A stretch of DNA of 64,000 bases from positions 46,749 to 110,748 of the forward strand of contig JAEZQK010000114.1 of NCBI GenBank assembly GCA_023413135.1, written 5' to 3'. The DNA comes from Bacillota bacterium (GTDB lineage Bacteria; Bacillota; Clostridia; Christensenellales; Aristaeellaceae). Below, piece by piece: positions 33,657 to 42,646 of this stretch (position 1 is its first letter; the number at the start of each line of letters is the position of its first letter). The notes beneath the pieces were generated by a model, which was not told the DNA's origin, made no database searches, and was given only the letters and a program-made list of their open reading frames with translations. The position numbers and the translations under genes were made by a program.

Positions 33657-34601
33657 TTACTGATAGGAGATCCGCGGGTCGACATACGTGTACAGGATGT
33701 CCACCAGCAAATTGACTACCACATAGATAAAAGCAATGAACAGCACGCAGCCCTGCACCACGGGATAATCCCGCTGATTGATAGCTGTCAGCACCATCTG
33801 CCCAAGGCCCGGAAGGGAAAAGATCTGCTCCACCACCACAGTGCCGCCCAGCAGGCTGCCAAATTGCATGCCCACCAGGGTGATGATGGGAATGCAGCCG
33901 TTTTTCAGTGCATGCCGGAAAATGGTGATCCTTTCCGAAGCGCCTTTGGCCCGGACCGCCTTGATAAAATCCTGCCGCAGCACCTCCAAGATGGAGGAGC
34001 GGGTCATGCGCATCACCGAACCGGACATGATGGAACCCAGCACAATAGCCGGCAGGATCATAATTTGAAGATTCACCCCCAGGTTTTCCGCGAGGCTCAC
34101 ATACCCCACAGGGGGATAATATCCAAAAACCTTGGACAGAAACAGGATCATCAGCGTGGCGAAAGCAAAGCCCGGTACGGATACACCCATCAGCGACATC
34201 ACCCGGACCACCTTATCCACCCAGGTATTGCGCTTCAAAGCCGACAGGATCCCCAGCGGGATAGCGATGATCCAGGAGATGACGCAGGCCATGACGGTCA
34301 ATTCCGCCGAGATGCGGAAGCGGCTCAATATTTCAGGAAAAATGGCCGCACCAGTCCGAAAGGATACGCCGAAGTCACCCTGTACGGCCTTGCCGATCCA
34401 GCTCAAATACTGCATGTGCAGCGGCTGGTCCAGGCCCAGACGCTTTTCCCACATAGCGCGTAGCTCAGGCGTGGCCTCGATCCCCAGCATGCCGGAGACC
34501 ACGTCTCCTGGGACCAACTGCAAGATGATGAATATACACAGGCTGATGCCGACCAGCACGGGAATGAGCATTAAAAGCCTGCGCAGGATGTAATCGCGCA
34601 T
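33657..34601 (-). CDS. Dipeptide/oligopeptide ABC importer permease, DppB/OppB type
   Basis: A 314-residue permease with about six helices. MRDYILRRLLMLIPVLVGIS at the N-terminus, the LGLDQPLHMQYLSWIGKAVQGD segment, the EAA-type loop (RAKGASERITIFRHALKNG) and EQIFSLPGLGQMVL are typical. AAAGGAGA precedes the start. A strong hairpin lies between it and the binding-protein gene. Confidence 0.96.
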   Translation of the reverse strand: MRDYILRRLLMLIPVLVGISLCIFIILQLVPGDVVSGMLGIEATPELRAMWEKRLGLDQPLHMQYLSWIGKAVQGDFGVSFRTGAAIFPEILSRFRISAELTVMACVISWIIAIPLGILSALKRNTWVDKVVRVMSLMGVSVPGFAFATLMILFLSKVFGYYPPVGYVSLAENLGVNLQIMILPAIVLGSIMSGSVMRMTRSSILEVLRQDFIKAVRAKGASERITIFRHALKNGCIPIITLVGMQFGSLLGGTVVVEQIFSLPGLGQMVLTAINQRDYPVVQGCVLFIAFIYVVVNLLVDILYTYVDPRISYQ

Positions 34602-34625
34602 ATCGCATCTCCTTTAAAAGGAAAA

Positions 34626-34680
34626 TGGAGAAGGGCCGCACCCTTTACACCCGCAAGGGGCGCGGCCCTTTTTTGCTTTT
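34626..34680 (-). other. Intercistronic hairpin between binding protein and permease genes
   Basis: AAGGGCCGC (34633-34641) pairs with GCGGCCCTT (34660-34668). On the minus strand the 3' arm is followed by CTCCATTTTCC, a poor U-tract, so it likely shields the upstream mRNA or terminates only partly, giving more binding protein than permease. On the plus strand it is followed by a T-run (TTTTGCTTTTTT) but no plus-strand gene ends here. Confidence 0.65.
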
Positions 34681-34686
34681 TTCAGG

Positions 34687-36201
34687 CTATTTGGTCAGTG
34701 CCGCCTTGGAGAAGTCGTTGGAGTTGGAGGCATTTGGGGTAAAGCCAGTGAGCGCGGTCCTGGCGAAGATGTAAGCCATGGGGCTGGCAAAGGTCACATT
34801 GGGACATTCGTCCAGGATGATGTTGATGGCTTCTTTATAGTAAGCCTCGCGAGCTTCCGCGTCAGTGGTACCAGCGCCCAGGTTGCACAGTTCATCCACC
34901 CGGGCGTTTGAATAGCCGGCGATATTGGCCTTGCCGGAGGTGGCAAAGAAGAAGGCCACCGCGCGGTTGGGGTCGCTGCCCGCGCTATTCTGGCACACCA
35001 TCATCTGGTAGGTGCGGTTGTTCCACTGGTCGATGTACTGGGCATTCTCCACATTTTCCACGTTGACCTTGATTCCGATGACCTCCAACTGCTGCTGCAG
35101 TACCGTGGCCAGGTCACGCAGCGTAGCCAACAGGCCTGTGGTCAGCGTCACTTCAAAGCCGTTGGGATATCCGGCTTCCGCCATCAACGCCTTGGCTTTT
35201 TCAATATCCTGCTGATACAGGGGATGGCCGGTTACGTCCACGGCCCAATGGCCCATGGAGGCGGGGGCGAAGCCCGAGATGGCCGCCTGGCCGTCATACA
35301 CAAGGTCCAGGATCTCCTCGCGGTTCACCGCCAGGCTGATGGCTTGGCGCACGCGCACATCCTTGAACACATCCAGCGTTAAATTCAGGCACAGCGTCTC
35401 ATAGCTGAGGGTCTGGTAGGAGAGCACCTGGATGCCGCTGTCGCCACTGACCAGGGGTACGCTGGCGGCGTCGCCCAAGACCAGATCAACCTGGCCGGTG
35501 CGCAGGGCGGCCAGCCGGGCAGCCATATCGGTCATCACGTAATACTCGATAGCGTCAAAGGTAGGCTGCCCTTCCAGATAGAAGTCCGGGTAAGCGTTCA
35601 AAACCACCCGGTTGTCGGGGATCCATTCTCCCAAGGTGTAGGGGCCTGTGCCAGCGCCCGCCCGCTTTATGTCCCCGTTGTTGGCCTCCACTACTTCCTT
35701 GCAGACGATGGCGCCATAGCTGGCGGACAGGTTGTTAAGGAACGGGGCGTTGATGGAGGAGAGAACGAACTTCACCGTATAGTCGTCCACCGCCTCCACG
35801 GTCTTGATCATGTTGTAATAATTGCCGCTGTTGCCCAGCGCGCCAAGGTCGGGGGACAGGATGCGCTCAAAACTGTACACCACGTCCGCCGCCTTCATCT
35901 CCCGGCCATTGTGGAACTTGACGCCATGGCGCAGGTGGAACACATAGGTAGTCTCATCCGGCTGATCCCAGCTTAGAGCCAATTCGGGGATCACCTTCAG
36001 GTCTTCGTCCACATCCACCAACTGGTTGTATATCTGGCTCATCATGCGAAGAGAAGATAAAGCCGATATGGTATGGGGATCGAACCCTACTGGTTCCGCA
36101 TCTGTGCCGTACTTGAGCACGTTGCTGCCCTCCGCCAGTGCCGCGGGAGCCAGCGCCATCAGTGTCACAAGAGCGAGCACCAAGACAAGAAATCTGCGCA
36201 T
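34687..36201 (-). CDS. Dipeptide/oligopeptide ABC importer substrate-binding protein (family 5)
   Basis: A 504-residue exported protein. It has a classical signal peptide (MRRFLVLVLALVTLMALAPAALA, cleaved before EGSN) and no lipobox Cys, unusual for a Gram-positive binding protein, which is normally a lipoprotein. SBP_bac_5 marks are KYGTDAEPVGFDPHTISAL, FHLRHGVKFHNGREMKAADVVYSFER and the closing YIFARTALTGFTPN. Substrate inferred from context: peptide or muropeptide. Confidence 0.93.
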   Translation of the reverse strand: MRRFLVLVLALVTLMALAPAALAEGSNVLKYGTDAEPVGFDPHTISALSSLRMMSQIYNQLVDVDEDLKVIPELALSWDQPDETTYVFHLRHGVKFHNGREMKAADVVYSFERILSPDLGALGNSGNYYNMIKTVEAVDDYTVKFVLSSINAPFLNNLSASYGAIVCKEVVEANNGDIKRAGAGTGPYTLGEWIPDNRVVLNAYPDFYLEGQPTFDAIEYYVMTDMAARLAALRTGQVDLVLGDAASVPLVSGDSGIQVLSYQTLSYETLCLNLTLDVFKDVRVRQAISLAVNREEILDLVYDGQAAISGFAPASMGHWAVDVTGHPLYQQDIEKAKALMAEAGYPNGFEVTLTTGLLATLRDLATVLQQQLEVIGIKVNVENVENAQYIDQWNNRTYQMMVCQNSAGSDPNRAVAFFFATSGKANIAGYSNARVDELCNLGAGTTDAEAREAYYKEAINIILDECPNVTFASPMAYIFARTALTGFTPNASNSNDFSKAALTK

Positions 36202-36249
36202 ACATGTATCCCTCTCTTCCGTTTATTCCTCCAAAAAGCCGTGACGGCT

Positions 36250-37305
36250 TCAGGATGCTGCAATCTCCGCCACCGCCCCGAACAGAGCGCGGCGGTATTC
36301 CTGGGTACTGTTTGGGTTCTTATGGGGAAAGAACAACCGGTTGGTAAAGGCAACCACACCGATCCCAAGTGCGCGGGAAAGGTAAACAGCCGTCCCCGTG
36401 AAGCCCGTATGACCACAGCCTTTGGGGTACATATTACCCAGCCCAAAGCCCAATCCCCGGCCGGGGGCCTGCTCCTCCATGGCCTCCTGAAGCAGAGGCG
36501 ATCCGGTGTTCATATACAGCCGGCACAGGGATTCATAAGCCTCAACGTCGGCGAATAGCCCAGCATGGCCCGCAACACCGTTAAAGAAATAATAAGCGTT
36601 TCCGTCGTTCACCTGGCCGCATACCGCCTCATGAGTCCGCCACCCAGAAAAAGCAATGCCCCGCTCCCTGCACATTTCCTCTTCAATGGGGTTTCCGTAG
36701 CAGGAGGGGGCAATGGATAAAGATGGATCAGGACAGTAACAGAAACGGGAAAGGGACAGCGGGGCGCTCAGGTTTTCCCGGAGGCATTCCGTCAAAGGCA
36801 GGCCCATGGCCTCCTCCACCAAAAGGCCCAGCAGCATGAAATTGATATCGCTGTATTCCACGCCCTGCCTTACCTCATACAAGGGCAGGACCTTTTCCAG
36901 CACATTATAAAAACCGCCTGCCGCCGCATAGAAGGGATACCAATCCACAATACCCGAGGTATGGGTCAACAGCTTTTTTACCGTAACATCCTTCAGCCGT
37001 TCTGAAATCACCGGCCTTGCGGCCGCCTGGGGCAGAAGGCGCACAATGGGATCTTCCAGCGCGAATTTGCCCTGCTTAATCAGCAGCAATACCTGGGTGG
37101 CCGTCGCGATCTTGGTGAGGGAAGCCACGTCAAACAGCGTATCCATCGTCACGCCGCCATAGGATGCCCGGTACAAGGTTTGTTCCGGCGTAAAAACGGC
37201 AACGGCGGCGCTGGGGAAATACCCCCTTTGGCGGTATGCCTCCGTAATGGTATCCACAGCCGTCTGAATATGCGTCCTCAAAGCCCCTTTCTTGCGATCG
37301 GGCAT
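36250..37305 (-). CDS. Serine hydrolase of the class C beta-lactamase family
   Basis: A 351-residue protein without a signal peptide. SxxK motif in DVASLTKIATATQ, the second motif Y-x-N reads YSD in GVEYSDINFMLLG, and LLTHTSGIVDW and GHTGFTGTAV are present. Relatives include D-aminopeptidases, esterases and AmpH-like peptidases. It opens the importer-anmK operon and so may cut a peptide or ester from imported cell-wall fragments in the cytoplasm. GGAGG lies 10 bases before the start at 37305. Confidence 0.9.
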   Translation of the reverse strand: MPDRKKGALRTHIQTAVDTITEAYRQRGYFPSAAVAVFTPEQTLYRASYGGVTMDTLFDVASLTKIATATQVLLLIKQGKFALEDPIVRLLPQAAARPVISERLKDVTVKKLLTHTSGIVDWYPFYAAAGGFYNVLEKVLPLYEVRQGVEYSDINFMLLGLLVEEAMGLPLTECLRENLSAPLSLSRFCYCPDPSLSIAPSCYGNPIEEEMCRERGIAFSGWRTHEAVCGQVNDGNAYYFFNGVAGHAGLFADVEAYESLCRLYMNTGSPLLQEAMEEQAPGRGLGFGLGNMYPKGCGHTGFTGTAVYLSRALGIGVVAFTNRLFFPHKNPNSTQEYRRALFGAVAEIAAS

Positions 37306-37383
37306 AATACAAGTTCCTCCATATGAAGTGCAAAAGAAGTGTTTCACCTGATATTGATCATATCCACCATATAATACCATATT

Positions 37384-37412
37384 ATCATAGCACATGCCCC
37401 CGGCATTTGCAA
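37384..37412 (-). promoter_or_regulatory. Promoter of the serine hydrolase-importer-anmK operon
   Basis: Minus-strand TTGCAA (37412-37407), 17-base spacer, TATGAT (37389-37384). The 5' leader carries the palindrome GATAT-GATCA-ATATC (around 37350-37364), a possible operator. Confidence 0.65.
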
Positions 37413-37574
37413 GCGCCGCCTGAAGATTCGGCAGGCTACGCAAAAATCCGTATTGGAATCATTCAGGATATGACGGTTATATGCAGCATCCCATTTATAT
37501 CATCCGTATTTTCGCGTGAGTAGTATTGGACTTTATCTTGTACGGCAGACTCGTCTACCCTAATTCGGCCTAGC

Positions 37575-37965
37575 TATCATGAGTACCTCATCAGTCGACT
37601 TCGTCGACAGCTATTCCAGCTGGCTCAATCGTCGCATTGCCTCTCTACCGCTTGCAACCCCGGCGCCCTCAATTGTCACGCTGGCCGCTACCGCGTCCAT
37701 CGTTCTGTTTCGGGCGCTTCCTCTGCTTCGCTTCATCCGCCACAGGCGGCGCTCAGCTTCGGAACCCGTTTCGCCAGCCTCCTCCACCCTGCCCATTTCC
37801 CTCCATCTGGCTCAATCGGCGCATTGCTCACCGCCGTTCGCACTGCTTGTTTCGCCAGCCTCCTCCGCCTCGCTTCATCCGCCACAGGCGGCGCTTCGGC
37901 TTCGGAGCCAATGGCGGGGGCAGGGTTACGGAGCCCTCAAGGGAAAGCCTCCTATCATCATAACC
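37575..37965 (-). repeat. Family A repeat, reverse orientation, two partial units
   Basis: On the minus strand the words CGCCGCCTGTGGCGGA, GGAGGAGGCTGGCGAAAC and GCGACGATTGAGCCAG (or GCGCCGATTGAGCCAG) each occur about twice, showing two degenerate units side by side. The open frames across it have biased, repetitive composition and are not genes. The remaining stretch 37966-38089 shows no feature. Confidence 0.75.
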
Positions 37966-38089
37966 ATAGCGCTTGATTTTTTTGATAGACATTCTCACAA
38001 TAACAAGTTATTGTAAAACCAGCAACAGTCATCTTTCCGCTAATATTTTCTATGCTTGGATTTAAGCGCGGATACTCTTGGTACAGTTT

Positions 38090-39394
38090 TTATACACAAT
38101 CCCAAATTGAATACTTTGGCTCATTATGCGGTGTAGGTTCAATATGCGGCGTAGGCGTATTTTGGATATCGGATACAACAGCATCGGACGACTCCGACAT
38201 ACTCCAGCCAGTGATACTGCTGATTTTGTAATAATATGCAATACCTGATAATGCATACCCATCTACATATGTTGTGTCGGCTACAATTCTCAGCGGTGAA
38301 TATCCATTATCGCGATTCATGGAGCGGTAAATGATATATCTATCGGCTCCCTCGACGGTACTCCAAGTGATCGTAACGGTATTCGCTCTGGCCTTGCATT
38401 TTATGTCGTATGGTTTTGCCAGCTCTTCAAGAACTGCATAATTGGGGAAAACCACATGGGCATTAACTGTAATGTCTGATGATATGCTTCCTATTTCACT
38501 TTCTACCTTGTAATAGTAAATCTGTTGATCAACCGTGTTATCAATAAATTCAGTCTGTGTGCTTCTTGCAATAAAATGAAAACCCTTACCTTGCGATTCT
38601 GCTCAAAAAATCTTGTACGCCTTCGCGCCGGGAATGGCACTCCAAGTGATTCTGACGCCAGTTTCGGTCCATACTGCTGAGACCTTTCCCTGTTTAGTTG
38701 TTGATGGAGCCAAATAATCCCCCAGACTTACCCTTTGATTTTTGGCACTCTCCCCGTACATCTTGATGATCTCGCTAATATCCACCGCCAGGTTCATGTT
38801 TTGGCTATCGATAATTGCTGCGCTAGTAATGCCGATCACTTCTCCGCGGTTGTTGAACAACGCTCCACCGCTCGAGCCAGGAGAAATGGGAGCCGTAAAT
38901 TGAATGTAGGAAACGCCATCTTCCTCATATAGTGCACTAATATTGCCCAGAGAGACTGAATTAGTTACACCTTTGGGACTGCCAATGGTTACCACAGGCT
39001 CAGCCCGGCGCAGACCGTCCCCCGACGCCAGGGCCAGGGGCTTCAAGTCCGTTGGCGAAAAGAACTCTAGCAGTGCTATATCCTTTTGGGCATCAGCTAC
39101 AATCACCTTGCTGACCAGATATTGGTTACCTGCATCGCTATAAGCCAGGATCAGATTCGCATCCTCGATCACATGATAATTGGTTGCCAACGTAAAATTG
39201 TCAAAGATGACAAAACCGCTGCCGGTACCTACCAGCTGTTCTTTTTCGTCGTATACCTCCAGCATAAGCACCGACTTTGCCGCACGGTCAATCGCATCCA
39301 GATCGGTTTGGAATTGTTCAGAACAGGCTGCTGCTATCCAAAAAGTAAGTGCAGTCAGCAAAAACATACCGATAATCTTTTGCAGCCTGTTCAC
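38090..39394 (-). pseudogene. Lipoprotein trypsin-like serine protease with repeat C-terminus, interrupted by in-frame TGA
   Basis: A GTG start (GGGAGG upstream) opens a 263-codon frame: signal peptide with lipobox IAAAC, then a DegP-type protease domain with catalytic His in LATNYHVIED, Asp in QKDIALLEF and Ser in SPGSSGGALFN. The frame stops at TGA (38605-38603) right after AYKIF. Reading on in the same frame gives 171 more codons with two fibronectin-III-like units (ITWSAIPGAKAYKIF..., then ITWSTVEGADRYIIYRS) that match across the stop: F-stop-A aligns with Y-R-S, so CGA to TGA is likely. The protease alone could still be active. Confidence 0.75.
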
Positions 39395-39463
39395 GGTCTT
39401 TTCCTCCCTTAGAGTGAAAAGCTACGAAAAATGCTTAGCCGTACAAATGTACTATATGGCCGG

Positions 39464-39493
39464 AGTATACCATTTTCATACAGTCGGTGTCAA
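39464..39493 (-). promoter_or_regulatory. Promoter of the lipoprotein protease gene
   Basis: Minus-strand TTGACA (39493-39488), 18-base spacer, TATACT (39469-39464), 70 bp before the GTG start. The A/T-rich remainder of this spacer to 39650 holds no gene I can support; an open frame here on the plus strand is short and unrecognised. Confidence 0.7.
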
Positions 39494-39654
39494 CATACAG
39501 CCAGGTACCGAGTATGACTTGCACACATTAGAGAAAGCCAGAGGATTTTACGTTTCTTTTATAAAAAATGGATTAAATGCCAACGTAAAACAGGAAGGAA
39601 AAAACGTCAAAGCTAAATGAAGAGCTTCTATAAAATAGTTTTTCAAGGATAGGT

Positions 39655-39692
39655 GCGGGAAGGAAAACTTTTTCAAAAAGTTCCCTTCCCGC
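39655..39692. other. Long hairpin downstream of sigK
   Basis: GCGGGAAGG (39655-39663) pairs with CCTTCCCGC (39684-39692), and the interior AACTTTTT/AAAAAGTT continues the stem, about 17 bp with a tiny loop. It lies 18 bp after the sigK stop and probably ends its mRNA, although no U-tract follows. Confidence 0.65.
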
Positions 39693-39709
39693 AAAATTAT
39701 ACATCCGCT

Positions 39710-40414
39710 CTACCCCTCGCCCCGCTGCAGCCAGTCCCGGATCATCTGTATGGCATGCTTTTCCACCCTGGATACGTATGACCTGGAAATATTCAAATTC
39801 TTTGCGATTTCATGCTGATGGTGGGCTCGGCCATCAAGTATGCCGTAGCGAAGCTCCAGCACAATCCGCTCCCGCTTGGGAAGGCGTTTTAAAAGGCACC
39901 GGACCCGGCCCATGGTGACGCGCTTATGTACTTCCTCTTCCACCACATCCCCGGCGGTGCCCAGGATATCCATAAAGGAAATATCATTGCCTTCCCCATC
40001 GGTTCCGATGGGTTCGCTGAGGGACACATCCCCCCGGCGTTTTTTGGCTGCCCTAAGTGCCATCAATATCTCGTTTTCCACGCACCGGGCGGCATAGGTA
40101 GCCAGGGCGGTCCCGCTGCCCTGCTTGTACGTTTCGATGGCCTTGATCAGCCCCATAGCGCCGATATGCACCAGGTCTTCCTGGGTGCAACCGGGCACTG
40201 TATACTTGCGGGCCACGTGCACCACCAGGCGCAGGTTGTGTTCGATCAAGGTTTTGCGGGCAATTTCGGCGGATTCATCCTTTTTTTGCATGGCCTCCAG
40301 GCATTCTGCCTCCTGCTCCCTGCTTAGCGGCTTGGGAAAGCTGGAGCGGCCCGCGATAAAACCAAGGAGAAACAAGCATTCCTTTACGATAAAGAAAAGC
40401 AACGCATCGATCAT
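39710..40414 (-). CDS. sigK: RNA polymerase sporulation sigma factor SigK (uninterrupted)
   Basis: A 234-residue sigma-70 family factor for late mother-cell genes in sporulation. The N-terminal hydrophobic pro-sequence (MIDALLFFIVKECLFLLGFIAG) is the part removed by SpoIVFB-type cleavage. Region 2 (LIEHNLRLVVHVARKY, EDLVHIGAMGLIKAIETY) and region 4 (LPKRERIVLELRYGILDG, ISRSYVSRVEKHA) are complete. There is no skin-type interruption. AAGGAGG precedes the start. Confidence 0.96.
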   Translation of the reverse strand: MIDALLFFIVKECLFLLGFIAGRSSFPKPLSREQEAECLEAMQKKDESAEIARKTLIEHNLRLVVHVARKYTVPGCTQEDLVHIGAMGLIKAIETYKQGSGTALATYAARCVENEILMALRAAKKRRGDVSLSEPIGTDGEGNDISFMDILGTAGDVVEEEVHKRVTMGRVRCLLKRLPKRERIVLELRYGILDGRAHHQHEIAKNLNISRSYVSRVEKHAIQMIRDWLQRGEG

Positions 40415-40609
40415 GCCATAAATCCTCCTTATGGGTCATTCTATGCGGCAAAGGAGGATTTGGTTCCGCACTCTCATTTTATTACTCTCGTCAGACTTTT
40501 TTCTTTTTTTCCCCACCCATCAGCCAATCCATCAACAACGTAGTTGCAGGCCTCTGAAACATGCCTAAAGAATACTTATCCGCCTTCCCGATCATTCTAT
40601 GATCAACAA

Positions 40610-40775
40610 CTTATACTGCTTCCAAACATTATTGCGTCGTTGCCGTGGATCTTTTCGCGCACTACGGCGTCGACTGCCGCTCAGCGTAGCGCCGCTACGC
40701 TGAGCTTTGTCTCCTTGTATTGCGCAAAAATCCCTCACGGCCATCGACACAATAATGTTCTCCATTAGTATTAAG
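40610..40775 (+). mobile_element. MITE-like element, copy 1 (166 bp)
   Basis: Matches copy 2 (50762-50929, opposite strand) over its whole length: shared blocks include GTGGATCTTTT-CGCGCA or -TGCGCA, a central hairpin, GCG(C/G)AAAAATC(C/T)CTCAC and the end TTCTCATTGGTATTAAG (here TTCTCCATTAGTATTAAG). The central stem differs but is kept paired (CAGCGTAGC/GCTACGCTG here). It ends 1 base before the ribosome binding site of the next gene. Confidence 0.75.
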
Positions 40776-40786
40776 GGAGAAAGCAG

Positions 40787-41380
40787 ATGAGTATCGGCTG
40801 GAATATAGAAACCTATTTGTCTCTCTCTACAATTGCTTTTTCAACGATTGTCTTGCTGCTGATCATGCGGTACAATTGGAAAAAATACGGTATGCTCTTT
40901 CTAATAAGCGCAATTATCGGCAATATTATATGCTATATTTTCTGCAAATTAAACTTCTATTGTTATCCGTTTAAACTATTTCCCAAATTATCCATTATGC
41001 CCGTAACACTCATTTCAACTATGTTTCCTGCCGGAGTTTTGCTCGGTGTGAGATACAGCCCAAAATCATGGGTCTATAAGATACCTTTTTATTGGGTTAT
41101 TGTTCATCTTGGAGTGCTCATTGAGGGATGGGCTGAAAAACAGACACAGCTAATCGAATACTATGCTCCATGGAATCTTTGGACGTCATACACATGGTGG
41201 TGGATATTCCTGCTGGTGTTCGAGTGGGTTGGCGGAAACATCGTACCGGCGGAGTCCAGGAGGCCTATGGACCAGGAGTTGCTGAAATACGGGAAAATCG
41301 GGTGGTTTATTATGCACTTTATTCTGATCAGTACCATTTTCATTGCGGGTGTATATACGGGATTTACCCTTCTAAAATGA
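40787..41380 (+). CDS. CBO0543 family integral membrane protein
   Basis: A 197-residue protein with about five to six membrane helices and aromatic-rich loops (NLWTSYTWWWIFLLVFEWVGG). It matches the Firmicute CBO0543 family of unknown function. AAGGGAGA lies about 7 bases before the start and directly follows the MITE-like element. Lower GC than its neighbours, with more A/T-rich codons, so it may have been acquired. Confidence 0.75.
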   Translation: MSIGWNIETYLSLSTIAFSTIVLLLIMRYNWKKYGMLFLISAIIGNIICYIFCKLNFYCYPFKLFPKLSIMPVTLISTMFPAGVLLGVRYSPKSWVYKIPFYWVIVHLGVLIEGWAEKQTQLIEYYAPWNLWTSYTWWWIFLLVFEWVGGNIVPAESRRPMDQELLKYGKIGWFIMHFILISTIFIAGVYTGFTLLK

Positions 41381-41390
41381 GTTAACAGCC

Positions 41391-42644
41391 TCACGCAGGC
41401 TGATGATTCCGCACCGGCCCTCTTATGATATCCCCTTCCGACACATCAAAGGGAAAAACAAGCGTAAGCAGTGTTCCCGCCGTGCCGTGACTTTGAACTT
41501 CTTCCCCGGTCGCCTGCAGCACGATTCTTTCGGGTTTGTACGGATGGCTGCCTGATGGCGTCAGCACTTCCAGATCATCACCTACGTAAAAGCGGTTTTT
41601 TAACTCTACCATTGCTTCTTCCCCTGCTTTGGCGGAAGCATGCACCCGGCCCACATACTCCATGGACTGGGAAAAGCCTGCAGCGCCGCCGCATACCTTC
41701 GGCGCGCCCAGGAAAAAGCCCGTATTGCCAGGCCGGTGGCTGGCCTTATTCAGTTCCGTTTCCAACTCCGGCAGCAACGCGTAAAAGGCCTCATCCCCCT
41801 GTTTAAGCGCGTCAAGCCCCCGGCGGTAGGCCGAGACCACGGTGGCTACATAGTATTCCGTTTTCATGCGCCCCTCAATTTTAAGGGAGCTTAGGCCGCA
41901 ATCCCGGAGCTTTGGCAAAAGCGCCATGGCGTTTATGTCCTGCGCGGAAAAGATGTACGTCCCGTTTTCATCTTCGCATACGGGAAAGTATTCCCCCGGC
42001 CGCTTTTCCTCCACCACATGATAGCGCCAGCGGCAGGGCTGGGCGCAGGCGCCCTGGTTGGCGCCACGCCCGGTCATGGCATTGCTGAGTAAACACCGCC
42101 CGGAATAGGCCATGCAGGCCGCGCCATGGACAAACGCCTCCAATTCCAGTTCCGGAGGCGTGTTTTTACGGAGCGCGGCAATCTGCTCTATGGTCATTTC
42201 CCGGGCCAGAATCACACGTTCCGCCCCCAAATCATGCCAAAAGGCGGCGGCCCGGCTGTTTATTGTATTGGCCTGGGTACTGATGTGCAGGGGCAAATTC
42301 GGCAATTCCTCTCGAAGCGCCATCACTGCCCCCAGGTCGCTGACGATGGCCGCATCCACCCCGCAATTCAGGGCAAAACGAGCGACGGACAACAGCCCTT
42401 CAAAATCCTCATCAAAGGGAAAAATATTCAGCGTCAGATAGAACTTTTTCCCCTTGCCATGACACAGCTTTACCGCTTGCATCAAGGTTTCTTCCGAAAA
42501 GTTCCCGGCAAAGGCCCGCAGGCCATACTTTTGCATGCCACCATATATGGCATCTGCGCCAAAATGCAGCGCCGCCATAAGCTGACTTCTGCCACCGGCC
42601 GGAGCAAGCAGCTCCGGCACGGTTTTTCTTTGGAACTCTGTCAC
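41391..42644 (-). CDS. U32 family peptidase
   Basis: A 417-residue protein. The N-terminal ELLAPAGGRSQLMAALHFGADAIY and the U32 signature ELEAFVHGAACMAYSGRC LLS (E, then C-x6-C) are present, followed by Cys residues in GACAQPCRWRY. U32 proteins include collagenase-like peptidases and RlhA/TrhP, which hydroxylate rRNA or tRNA with these Cys residues; a TrhP-like tRNA role is quite possible. GTG start at 42644, 2 bases after the mltG stop, gives tight coupling. Confidence 0.9.
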   Translation of the reverse strand: MTEFQRKTVPELLAPAGGRSQLMAALHFGADAIYGGMQKYGLRAFAGNFSEETLMQAVKLCHGKGKKFYLTLNIFPFDEDFEGLLSVARFALNCGVDAAIVSDLGAVMALREELPNLPLHISTQANTINSRAAAFWHDLGAERVILAREMTIEQIAALRKNTPPELELEAFVHGAACMAYSGRCLLSNAMTGRGANQGACAQPCRWRYHVVEEKRPGEYFPVCEDENGTYIFSAQDINAMALLPKLRDCGLSSLKIEGRMKTEYYVATVVSAYRRGLDALKQGDEAFYALLPELETELNKASHRPGNTGFFLGAPKVCGGAAGFSQSMEYVGRVHASAKAGEEAMVELKNRFYVGDDLEVLTPSGSHPYKPERIVLQATGEEVQSHGTAGTLLTLVFPFDVSEGDIIRGPVRNHQPA

Positions 42645-42646
42645 GG

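Noticed and set aside
33033..34463. 476-codon open frame on the plus strand opposite the permease genes
   Set aside because: It is the antisense shadow of two well-supported permease genes; the protein is His/Gln-rich with no recognisable domain and no RBS.
34626..34680. Plus-strand terminator
   Set aside because: The T-run is on the plus strand but no plus-strand gene ends here; it is better read as an intercistronic hairpin of the minus-strand operon.
37579..38016. Open frames of 108-145 codons on the plus strand
   Set aside because: They lie across the family A repeat, have repetitive composition and no RBS.
39440..39620. Short plus-strand frame ending at 39620
   Set aside because: It overlaps the minus-strand promoter of the protease gene, has no RBS and no recognisable family.
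39710..40414. Skin-type element in sigK
   Set aside because: The gene is continuous with all sigma regions and no recombinase is near.
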